A stretch of DNA of 9,506 nucleotides from Acidimicrobiia bacterium (GTDB lineage Bacteria; Actinomycetota; Acidimicrobiia; IMCC26256), in the NCBI GenBank assembly GCA_023262065.1, contig JALRDW010000087.1:1-9506 (forward strand), read 5' to 3'. Each line of letters starts with the position of its first letter. The stretch's first letter is position 1. Below the pieces are notes generated by a model. That model had not been told where the DNA came from. It worked only from the letters and a program-made list of their open reading frames with translations, and searched no databases. Of this stretch, positions 1-5,651 are shown one piece after another. Position numbers and translations under genes: made by a program.

Positions 1-21
1 GCCTCGGCGGATCGGTTCTCG

Positions 22-95
22 CGCGCCCGGGAGGACTCGAACCTCCGACCCACCGCTTAGAAGGCGGTCGCTCTGTCCTGCTGAGCTACGGGCGC
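22..95 (-). tRNA. tRNA-Arg (anticodon UCU)
   Basis: Read on the minus strand, the sequence folds into a complete cloverleaf. The 7-bp acceptor stem pairs 89-95 with 23-29, and c22 supplies a G discriminator base. The D arm starts GCTCAG. The anticodon stem ACCGC/GCGGT encloses the 7-nt loop CTTCTAA (57-63), and the T arm is GGAGG-TTCGAGT-CCTCC. The middle of the loop is TCT, so the tRNA reads AGA/AGG arginine codons, which are rare in a genome of this base composition. The 3' CCA is not encoded and must be added after transcription. It lies downstream of a small hypothetical gene on the same strand but probably has its own promoter (-10 box at 116-121). Confidence 0.97.
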
Positions 96-115
96 AGGTC
101 CCTCCGGGCCCGGCG

Positions 116-121
116 AGTGTA
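116..121 (-). promoter_or_regulatory. Putative -10 box of the tRNA-Arg promoter
   Basis: On the minus strand this reads TACACT, a good match to the actinobacterial TANNNT -10 pattern. A start about 7 nt downstream would give a leader of roughly 14 nt before the mature tRNA 5' end at 95. I see no convincing -35 hexamer at the usual spacing. Confidence 0.4.
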
Positions 122-213
122 CCCGGTGCCCTGTGAGCCCCGGCCAGCCGGTGGGAGCGGGCGCGGGCCCGATGGTGAGCGGCGTGGCGGACGTCGCCGG
201 GGGGTGCGGCGGG

Positions 214-426
214 TCAGCGCGAGGCGCCGGAGTGGCTGGCGTCGAGGATCTCGATGCGGTCGCCCTCGGCCGGTGCGGTGAGGAGACCCTGCTCGGCGAG
301 CGCTCGGATCGCGATCTGTGCGAGCTGTTGGACGTTCGTACCGTTCTCGTCGGTCCAGGTCGGGTACGACCGGACGAGCGCGTCGGCGACGACCAACTCG
401 GCGAGGGTGGTTTCCACGGTTCGCAC
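214..426 (-). CDS. Small hypothetical protein (70 aa)
   Basis: A short open frame encodes a soluble, mildly acidic protein without signal peptide or membrane segment; I do not recognise a family. The body (LAELVVADALVRSYPTWTDE, then NVQQLAQIAIRALAEQG) looks like two helices joined by a short turn, with a polar tail rich in Ser, His and Gly. The composition is that of a real protein rather than the Arg/Pro/Gly-rich translation of a shadow frame. The start is uncertain. GTG at 426 fits where the protein-like composition begins but has no clear Shine-Dalgarno. An in-frame GTG at 480 has GGAG about 6 nt upstream and would add 18 Arg-rich residues (88 aa in all). GTG at 417 is also possible. It lies 109 bp after the GGDEF gene on the same strand and before the tRNA. 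Confidence 0.55.
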   Translation of the reverse strand: MRTVETTLAELVVADALVRSYPTWTDENGTNVQQLAQIAIRALAEQGLLTAPAEGDRIEILDASHSGASR

Positions 427-482
427 TATGACGGACGCCGGCCGGGAATGGGGGGACCTGCGGCGTGCCCTGCGCCACACAC

Positions 483-535
483 CACGCTCCGTGGCGAAGC
501 GGGGGTTCGCAGGGCCCCGGATCTCGCGGAGCGTG
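483..535 (-). terminator. Nested inverted repeat after the GGDEF gene, possible terminator
   Basis: One base after the GGDEF stop codon there is a perfect 9-bp inverted repeat (483-491 with 527-535, cacgctccg/cggagcgtg). It encloses a further short stem, cgggg/ccccg (500-504 with 515-519), or alternatively gcgaa/ttcgc (494-498 with 506-510). No T-tract follows in the direction of transcription, so it is not a classical intrinsic terminator. U-less hairpins are common behind genes in high-GC actinobacteria. It could instead be an RNA structure that stabilises the 3' end or controls the small gene downstream, whose alternative Shine-Dalgarno (GGAG) lies inside the outer stem. Confidence 0.4.
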
Positions 536-1585
536 TCAGGCGGCGCCGCTGCGACGCCGGCCCCGTCGGTCGTACATCTCGGCGTCGGCGGCGAGGATGA
601 GGGCCTCGAAGGTCGTGGCGGTCGACGGCAGCGATGTGACGCCGACGCTGACCTGGCCGTCCCAGCCGGGCACGGCCGTGGTGCGGACCGCGTGGTCGCG
701 CACGGCCTCCTCGATCCGGCGCGCGTCGGGCCCCTCGCCGATGCCGACGAGCACGATCTCGTCGCCACCCCAGCGCGCGACGACGTCGGCCTCCCGCACC
801 GTGTCGTGGAGCGCGTCGGCGACGGTGCGGATGACCTCGTCGCCGGCGCCGTGCCCGTACTCGTTGTTGATCTCGCTGAGTCGATCGATGTCCACGAACG
901 CGGCGAACACCGTGCGGCCCTCACGGCGGGCCAGCGCGAGCACCGTCGGGCCGGCGGTCTCGAGGCCGTGGCGGTTCACGAGCCCGGTGAGTGCATCGTG
1001 GCCTGCGAGGTGCGCCAGACGTTCGTTCGCATCGGTCATCACTCGCACGGAGTGGCGACGGGAGGTGAACAGGGCGACTCCGAGTCCCACGGCCATGAGT
1101 CCGGCCGCGAGCCAATCGCCGAACGTGTCCTGGCTCACCGGCGCGTTCAACGCTGCGAGGCCGTACAGGGAGAGAGCGACTCCGGCGAAGATCCAGAACG
1201 GCCGTTGGCGGTACACGACCGCTCCGGTCGCCGCGATGATGAGCATGGCGTAGCCGATGTCGCTCGCATGGTCGGTGAGACCCACGGTGGCCAGCGGTCC
1301 CGAGACGGCGACGATGCCGCCGATGGCGACCATCGACGGAGCGAGGCGCGTCGGGAGGCCATGGCGGGCCCAGTATGCGAGCCCGCTCAAGGCGATCGCC
1401 GGCACGAACGACGTCATGAGACGCACGACCGTGTGATCACCGGGATGGGTGAGCACGTCGATGACGGCGAAGACGACGAAGAGGACGGCGGTGATGATCG
1501 AGATGAACGGCAGGTCCCGCTTGGCCGCGGCGTCGTACGCAGCGCCGTAGGTCTCGCGGAAATCGGTGTGGTCGCGCAGTGCCAC
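536..1585 (-). CDS. Membrane-bound GGDEF-domain protein, probable diguanylate cyclase
   Basis: A 349-aa protein likely to condense two GTP into cyclic di-GMP at the inner face of the membrane. Residues 26-174 form about six hydrophobic helices (near 26-45, 53-71, 84-102, 110-124, 128-146, 156-174), an integral-membrane sensor of unknown ligand. A GGDEF domain follows at 191-340. The family signature DALTGLVNR is at 197-205, and the metal-binding DID is at 232-234. INN-x(2)-GHGAGD (239-249) keeps the Asn and Asp used for guanine. The signature motif is GGDEI (273-277), with Ile in place of Phe. An RxxD inhibitory site (264-267) sits exactly five residues before it, so product feedback is expected. 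There is no EAL or HD-GYP partner. Start GTG at 1585 has GGGGGA 5 nt upstream. It lies 25 bp after the SDR gene and may be co-transcribed with that operon. Confidence 0.9.
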   Translation of the reverse strand: MALRDHTDFRETYGAAYDAAAKRDLPFISIITAVLFVVFAVIDVLTHPGDHTVVRLMTSFVPAIALSGLAYWARHGLPTRLAPSMVAIGGIVAVSGPLATVGLTDHASDIGYAMLIIAATGAVVYRQRPFWIFAGVALSLYGLAALNAPVSQDTFGDWLAAGLMAVGLGVALFTSRRHSVRVMTDANERLAHLAGHDALTGLVNRHGLETAGPTVLALARREGRTVFAAFVDIDRLSEINNEYGHGAGDEVIRTVADALHDTVREADVVARWGGDEIVLVGIGEGPDARRIEEAVRDHAVRTTAVPGWDGQVSVGVTSLPSTATTFEALILAADAEMYDRRGRRRSGAA

Positions 1586-1610
1586 GGCTGTCCCCCGTTC
1601 GGGGCGGACC

Positions 1611-2672
1611 CTAGCCCGCAGGCGTGCCGGCCCGGGGCAGGAGCCGGGTCGCGCCCTTCAGCGCTCGGAGTGCACCCTGCTTCGCGGTCGACCGGTGGTG
1701 GGATGCGGTATGGGATGTCATGTCGTCCCGGTGGCTGAGGAACCAGTCGTACGAATCGATCATGGCCTCGGCGTTGGAGAACTGCGGTTGCCAGCCGAGG
1801 GCGGTCCGGGCGTGCTCGATGTCGAACCAGAGCGACCGCGAGTACATGATCCAGTGGTACGGCGCGAACGGGGCGAGGTGGAGGCGCGCCGCTGCCTGCA
1901 TCGCGAGCGAGGCCGGTCGCGCCGGGAGTGAGCGGACCCGGCTCCCGGTGCCGGCGTGGGCGCACACGGCCTCGAGGGTTCCCCGCATCGTGTCGAACCG
2001 GTCGGTGCCCGCGTTCACGATCATCGGCCCGGGGCGTTCGGCGGCGAGCAGGCAGACCTCGGCGAGGTCGTCGGCGTGCACGAACTGGTAGGTGTTCGAA
2101 CCGTCGCCCAGCACGAACACGTCGGCGCCGTCGGCGATCCAGTCGAAGAGGATGCCGAAGATGCCGAGGCGTCCGTGGCCCAGGATCGTACGGGGCCGCA
2201 CGATCGTGACGTCGAGGCCCTGAGCGGTGAACGCGTGGCAGAGCCCCTCGGCCTCGGTCTTGGCCCGCCCGTAGGCCTCGACCGGGGTCGGCGGGGTGTC
2301 CGGGAACACCGGGTTGGAGGCCGGAATGCCGAACACCGCGCTCGACGAGGTGTGCACCACCTTGCGCACACCGTGTTCGAGCGCGGCGGCGAGGAGGTTG
2401 CGGGTGCCGTCGATGTTCACCGTGGTGAGGAGTTCGGGGTCCTTGGCCAGCGGCACCTGGGCCACGTTGTTGAACACGAGGTCGACGCCGGCGACGGCCG
2501 ACTGCACGACCTCGGGGTCGCGCACGTCGCCCCGCACGAACTCGACGTCGGCCGCCCGGTCGTCGGCGTCGTTGAGGTCGAGGACGCGCACGGTGTGGCC
2601 GGCGCGGCGCAGACGTTCGACCATGAGCATCCCGAAGTAGCCGCTGCCCCCGGTGACGAGCGAGACGGTCAC
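1611..2672 (-). CDS. NAD(P)-dependent epimerase/dehydratase (extended SDR), copy A
   Basis: A 353-aa cytoplasmic oxidoreductase of the extended short-chain dehydrogenase family, which includes nucleotide-sugar epimerases and 3-beta-hydroxysteroid dehydrogenase-like enzymes. The Rossmann motif TGGSGYFG is at residues 7-14. An acidic residue at the end of beta-2 (D32) suggests NAD rather than NADP. The family GD at 48-49 is followed by a substrate-side Ser cluster (109-111) and the catalytic pair Y134 and K138 (YGRAK). RPRTILG (159-165) marks the usual substrate-domain transition. The last ~35 residues form a polar, His- and Arg-rich tail outside the normal fold. Start GTG at 2672 overlaps the stop of the preceding SDR gene as GTGA, with AGGGGA 7 nt upstream; the stop is TAG. 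The substrate is not predictable from sequence alone. Context (a second SDR, a GMC oxidoreductase) suggests sequential redox or epimerisation steps on one molecule. Confidence 0.88.
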   Translation of the reverse strand: MTVSLVTGGSGYFGMLMVERLRRAGHTVRVLDLNDADDRAADVEFVRGDVRDPEVVQSAVAGVDLVFNNVAQVPLAKDPELLTTVNIDGTRNLLAAALEHGVRKVVHTSSSAVFGIPASNPVFPDTPPTPVEAYGRAKTEAEGLCHAFTAQGLDVTIVRPRTILGHGRLGIFGILFDWIADGADVFVLGDGSNTYQFVHADDLAEVCLLAAERPGPMIVNAGTDRFDTMRGTLEAVCAHAGTGSRVRSLPARPASLAMQAAARLHLAPFAPYHWIMYSRSLWFDIEHARTALGWQPQFSNAEAMIDSYDWFLSHRDDMTSHTASHHRSTAKQGALRALKGATRLLPRAGTPAG

Positions 2673-3709
2673 AGCGAGATCCCCTGGTCACGGCACCACC
2701 GGATGCTGCGGCGCATGCCCTCGTACAGCTCGACCGCCGGGTCGTAGCCGAGGTCGGCCCGGGCCGCAGCGATGTCGCACGCGATGGAGTGGCCCATCTC
2801 GCCGAGCACGTGCACCTGCTGCTGGTAGCGACCGACGCGCTGGATCATCCGGTCCGCGGTCTCGGCGGCACGGGCGATGGCGATCGGGAGCGAACGCGGT
2901 CGGCCCGACACCTGGTACCCCTCGTCGACGAGGGCGCGCCGGACCGTGTCGACGATCTCGCGCACCTCATACGGCCGGGCATCCGCGATCCAGTAGCCGC
3001 GCCCGGTGATCCCCTCGGTCAGTTCGGCGAGCATGACGCCCTCGACCAGGTTGTCGACGTAGACCATCGAGCGCCGTTGGACGCCTCCGTCGAACATCGG
3101 GAAGCGGCCCGTGCGGACGAGGGTGAAGAAGGTGGTCTGCCGCTCCGGCTGGAACGGACCGTAGAACCACGGCGGCCGGACGATCACGGCGTCGAGGCCG
3201 GCCTCGACCCCGGCGAGCACCGCGAGCTCACCCTGCATCTTCGAGGTGCCGTACCCGAGGTACGGGTGGTACGGCTCCTGGTTGCGGAAGGTCTCGCCGT
3301 TGACCGGGTTCGTGCCGAACGGGCTGTTCGACGACACGTGGACGAAGCGGCGCACCCCGGCCGACCGGGCGATGTCGACCATGTACCGGGTGCCCTGTGC
3401 GTTCACCCGGGCGAAGTCGGCCGCGACCCTCGGGTGGATGATCCCGGCGCCGTGCACGACGTCGGCGCCGTCCGCGAGCCCGGCGAAGAGGCGGACCACG
3501 TCGCGGCGATCGGTGATGTCGCCGGTCACGACCTCGACGCCGCGGCCTGCGAGCGCCGCGCCCTCGGCGGGGTCACGCACCAGCGCCCGGAGGCCGGGTC
3601 GACCGTCGGCGAGCAGTCGTTCGACGAGCGCCCGCCCCAACCAGCCGGTGGCGCCGGTGACGACGGTGGCGGGAGGTGCTCCTCGGCGGACGGGCGCATC
3701 AGCCAACAC
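2669..3709 (-). CDS. NAD(P)-dependent epimerase/dehydratase (extended SDR), copy B
   Basis: A 346-aa extended SDR, clearly homologous in fold to the next gene but well diverged from it, so not a recent duplicate. It has TGATGWLG at 18-25 (GxxGxxG), HVSSNSPFG at 124-132 carrying the catalytic Ser, and Y153-GTS-K157 as the catalytic Tyr/Lys. VRPPWFYGP (177-185) is typical of the 3-beta-HSD/nucleotide-sugar epimerase branch. After beta-2 it carries RALVRDP (41-47), with Arg rather than Asp at the cofactor ribose position, so it may use NADP while copy A uses NAD (inference). Start GTG at 3709 has GAGGAG 4 nt upstream and overlaps the 3' end of the GMC gene by 11 bp; TTG at 3706 would fit the same ribosome-binding site. 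Its stop overlaps the start of copy A. Substrate unknown. Confidence 0.88.
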   Translation of the reverse strand: MLADAPVRRGAPPATVVTGATGWLGRALVERLLADGRPGLRALVRDPAEGAALAGRGVEVVTGDITDRRDVVRLFAGLADGADVVHGAGIIHPRVAADFARVNAQGTRYMVDIARSAGVRRFVHVSSNSPFGTNPVNGETFRNQEPYHPYLGYGTSKMQGELAVLAGVEAGLDAVIVRPPWFYGPFQPERQTTFFTLVRTGRFPMFDGGVQRRSMVYVDNLVEGVMLAELTEGITGRGYWIADARPYEVREIVDTVRRALVDEGYQVSGRPRSLPIAIARAAETADRMIQRVGRYQQQVHVLGEMGHSIACDIAAARADLGYDPAVELYEGMRRSIRWCRDQGISL

Positions 3710-5162
3710 GGGTCTCCTCGATGAACCGACGGACGTTGCGGATCGCGATGGCCATCACGGTCGCCTGCGGGTTGACCCCCGGCGCGGTCGGCAGCAGGGA
3801 GGCGTCGTTGACCCGGACGTTGGTCGTGCCGTGGATGCGGCCGTGGGAGTCGGCCCCGCAGCGGGTCGGATCCTCACCGAGTGGCACGGTGGAGCACAGG
3901 TGCACCGTCATGACCGAGGCCCGGTCGGCACGGAAACCCGACTCGAGCCGGGCGACGTCGGCCGGACGACGCACGATCGGCGCGCCCCGGAAGGAGGGGA
4001 ACACCTCCTCGGCGCCGGCGGCGAGCATCGCGAGGGCGAGACGACCGAGGCTCGCCCCGAGCAGGGCGCGGTCGTTGCGGGTGAGGTGGTACGTGACGAC
4101 GGGGTCGCGCAGGCCGGGCACCGCTCGAACCCGCCCTCGGCCCTCGCTGGTGATCGCGGCGTAGTACACGCTCATCCGACGCCAGTCGATGATCTCACGG
4201 TTGAACGCGCGCCAGTTGTCGTTCAGCGCGAGGGCGACGAGACCGGCCTGGCTGGCCGAGCCGCCGAACGAGGCGTGGGGGAAGAACTCGGTCACCTGGT
4301 GCACGGGGACGTCGTCGTCGACGTTGACCTGCTCCCGGAACTTCGCCGCGAGCTTGACGGTCGGATGCACGGCGAGCCGGTCGCCGATCCGACGGTGCAG
4401 CCCCGAGCGCTGCAGCAGCGCCGGGGTCTGGATGGCCCCGCCACAGACGAACACGTGACGGAAGGAGATGCGACCCCGCCGGCCGTCGGCCCGTGTGACG
4501 ATCGCGGCGCGCGCGGTGCCGTCGACGATCTCGAGGCGCTCCACCCGGACATCGGTCGCGAGCGCCGCGCCGGCGGCGACCGCGCGCGGGAGGTAGGTGA
4601 CGGTCATCGACTGGCGTCGGCCGCTCAGGGCGTCGCCCCGCTCGGGGTAGGCCATCCATCGCGGGATCTCCCCCGTGCGCCAGCCGAGGGCCTCGGCCCC
4701 GCGGGCGAGGGCACGGCTCGCCGCAGTGGTCTCGCCGGGCACGTAGGAGACCGACAGGTCCCGTTCGACCTCGTCGGCGATCGCATCGATCTCGCCCAGG
4801 TCGAGGTCGGCGATCCGGTAGTCGGTGCGCCACGCGTCGAGGACCTCGTGCGGGGGGCGCTTGTAGAGCCCGCTGTTCACCTCGGTGCCGCCGCCGGCGC
4901 ACCGGCCCTCGGTGTACGCGACCGCCGGGCGACCGAGCGCGACCGTCACGCCGCCCGACCGGTACTGGCGGGCCATCTGCTCCAGCGAGAACGGCTTCAC
5001 CGCGCCCTGGTCGACCCAGGAGCCCTCCTCGACGACGAGCACCTCGAACCCGGCCTCGGCGAGGAGGGCGGCGGTCGGCGCACCGCCGGCCCCGCTGCCC
5101 ACGATGAGCACCTCGACCTCGATGTGGTCGGCCGGGCCGAAGGGATCGTGGGCGAGGCTCAC
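3699..5162 (-). CDS. GMC-family FAD-dependent oxidoreductase
   Basis: A 487-aa flavoprotein of the glucose-methanol-choline oxidoreductase family, which oxidises an alcohol group to aldehyde or ketone with FAD. The N-terminal Rossmann motif VGSGAGG (G22, G24, G27) is followed by E45/E46 for the FAD ribose. CAGGGTEVNSGLY (88-100) is the conserved FAD-covering segment, and VCGGAIQTPALL (239-250) is a GMC signature region. The C-terminal half ends with CGADSHGRIHGTTNVRVNDA (435-454) and PTAPGVNPQATVMAIA (458-473). H421 and N464 occupy the positions of the catalytic His and His/Asn pair. It has no signal peptide or TM helix of its own. Start GTG at 5162 overlaps the stop of the small membrane protein as GTGA, so the two are coupled and probably physically associated. 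It is somewhat shorter than many GMC enzymes. The substrate (sterol, polyol, sugar or lipid alcohol) cannot be told. Confidence 0.9.
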   Translation of the reverse strand: MSLAHDPFGPADHIEVEVLIVGSGAGGAPTAALLAEAGFEVLVVEEGSWVDQGAVKPFSLEQMARQYRSGGVTVALGRPAVAYTEGRCAGGGTEVNSGLYKRPPHEVLDAWRTDYRIADLDLGEIDAIADEVERDLSVSYVPGETTAASRALARGAEALGWRTGEIPRWMAYPERGDALSGRRQSMTVTYLPRAVAAGAALATDVRVERLEIVDGTARAAIVTRADGRRGRISFRHVFVCGGAIQTPALLQRSGLHRRIGDRLAVHPTVKLAAKFREQVNVDDDVPVHQVTEFFPHASFGGSASQAGLVALALNDNWRAFNREIIDWRRMSVYYAAITSEGRGRVRAVPGLRDPVVTYHLTRNDRALLGASLGRLALAMLAAGAEEVFPSFRGAPIVRRPADVARLESGFRADRASVMTVHLCSTVPLGEDPTRCGADSHGRIHGTTNVRVNDASLLPTAPGVNPQATVMAIAIRNVRRFIEETRVG

Positions 5163-5509
5163 GGGACCACCGGGGCGCGCCCGCCGTCCGGCCGGGTGTC
5201 GGGCCACCGCTCCCAGACGTACGCGACGGCGAGTGACCGGATGAGCCGGGGGTACTCGGAGACGAACGGGATCGGGATCCGGGTCGACAGCGAGATGAAG
5301 GAGCGGCGAGAGCCGAGTCGCAGCAGCAGGTCGAACACCCACGCGATCACGGTGACCCCGAGGAACATCGGCGTCGGCAGGGTGGAGACCCGGGTGGCGA
5401 CGAACTCGACCGTGTCGGCCCGGCGGGCGGGGTCGAGTGCGGGGAGGTCCCGGGCGAGGAGCGCGTCCGCGTACGGGGCGACGAGTCGGTGCGCGGGACC
5501 GGACGGCAT
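5159..5509 (-). CDS. Small membrane-anchored protein, putative partner of the GMC oxidoreductase
   Basis: A 116-aa protein that I do not assign to a family. Residues 1-45 are polar and helical (ADALLARDLPALDPARRADT). One clear hydrophobic helix runs over about 47-64 (TPMFLGVTVIAWVFDLLL). A region of basic and amphipathic stretches follows (SRRSFISLSTRIPIPFVSEY, then LIRSLAVAYVWERW) and a Pro/Gly-rich end. It is the first gene of the minus-strand operon, and its stop codon is within the GTG start of the GMC gene. This supports a role as membrane anchor, electron-transfer adaptor or assembly partner of that flavoprotein (inference). ATG at 5509 is the only good start; no Shine-Dalgarno precedes it, but a TACCCT -10-like box lies only 10 nt upstream, fitting a leaderless or nearly leaderless mRNA. 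Confidence 0.75.
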   Translation of the reverse strand: MPSGPAHRLVAPYADALLARDLPALDPARRADTVEFVATRVSTLPTPMFLGVTVIAWVFDLLLRLGSRRSFISLSTRIPIPFVSEYPRLIRSLAVAYVWERWPDTRPDGGRAPVVP

Positions 5510-5651
5510 ACGGGGGTGCAGGGTACTCGCCCGTCCCGGCCGAGCCCCCGGGCGCGCCGGGGTCGCTCGGGGGTGCGGCCGTAGACTCGGCGGGTCCCGA
5601 ACGGCGCCACGCGCACGTGACGGGCCCGCACGCGAGCAGGGGGATCGAGCC
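5510..5651. promoter_or_regulatory. Divergent promoter region between the two operons
   Basis: These 142 bp separate divergently transcribed operons and hold no gene. On the minus strand TACCCT (5520-5525) fits a -10 box just before the ATG at 5509. On the plus strand TAGACT (5582-5587) fits a -10 box whose start would give a leader of about 58 nt. A 9-bp direct repeat, cgggggtgc, occurs at 5511-5519 and 5568-5576, next to each -10 box. No convincing -35 hexamers are visible. The assignments rest on pattern matching only. Confidence 0.5.
5638..5643 (+). promoter_or_regulatory. Shine-Dalgarno that points to an ATC start
   Basis: AGGGGG, followed after 8 nt by ATC at 5652-5654. It is the only strong ribosome-binding site upstream of the first membrane gene. 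No ATG, GTG or TTG lies in that frame between 5509 and 5709, so this site decides between an unusual ATC start and a later GTG at 5709 that has no Shine-Dalgarno. Confidence 0.5.

Noticed and set aside
22..95. tRNA-Arg as an attachment site of an integrated element
   Set aside because: No integrase gene and no repeat of the tRNA 3' end is visible in the window, and the gene is intact.
494..519. H-type pseudoknot formed by the two inner stems after the GGDEF gene
   Set aside because: The pairing order fits a pseudoknot, but one loop would have only 1 nt to cross a 5-bp stem, which is sterically unlikely. The two stems are better read as alternatives.
1586..1610. Separate promoter or terminator between the SDR A and GGDEF genes
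   Set aside because: The gap is only 25 bp and holds the ribosome-binding site of the GGDEF gene. I see no hairpin or -10 box in it.
3246..5651. Very long open frame on the plus strand antisense to the SDR B and GMC genes, continuous with the first membrane gene
   Set aside because: The translation is Arg/Pro/Gly/His-rich with no domain, and it mirrors the codon bias of well-supported genes on the other strand. Such shadow frames are normal in high-GC DNA. Only the part after about 5652 is protein-like.
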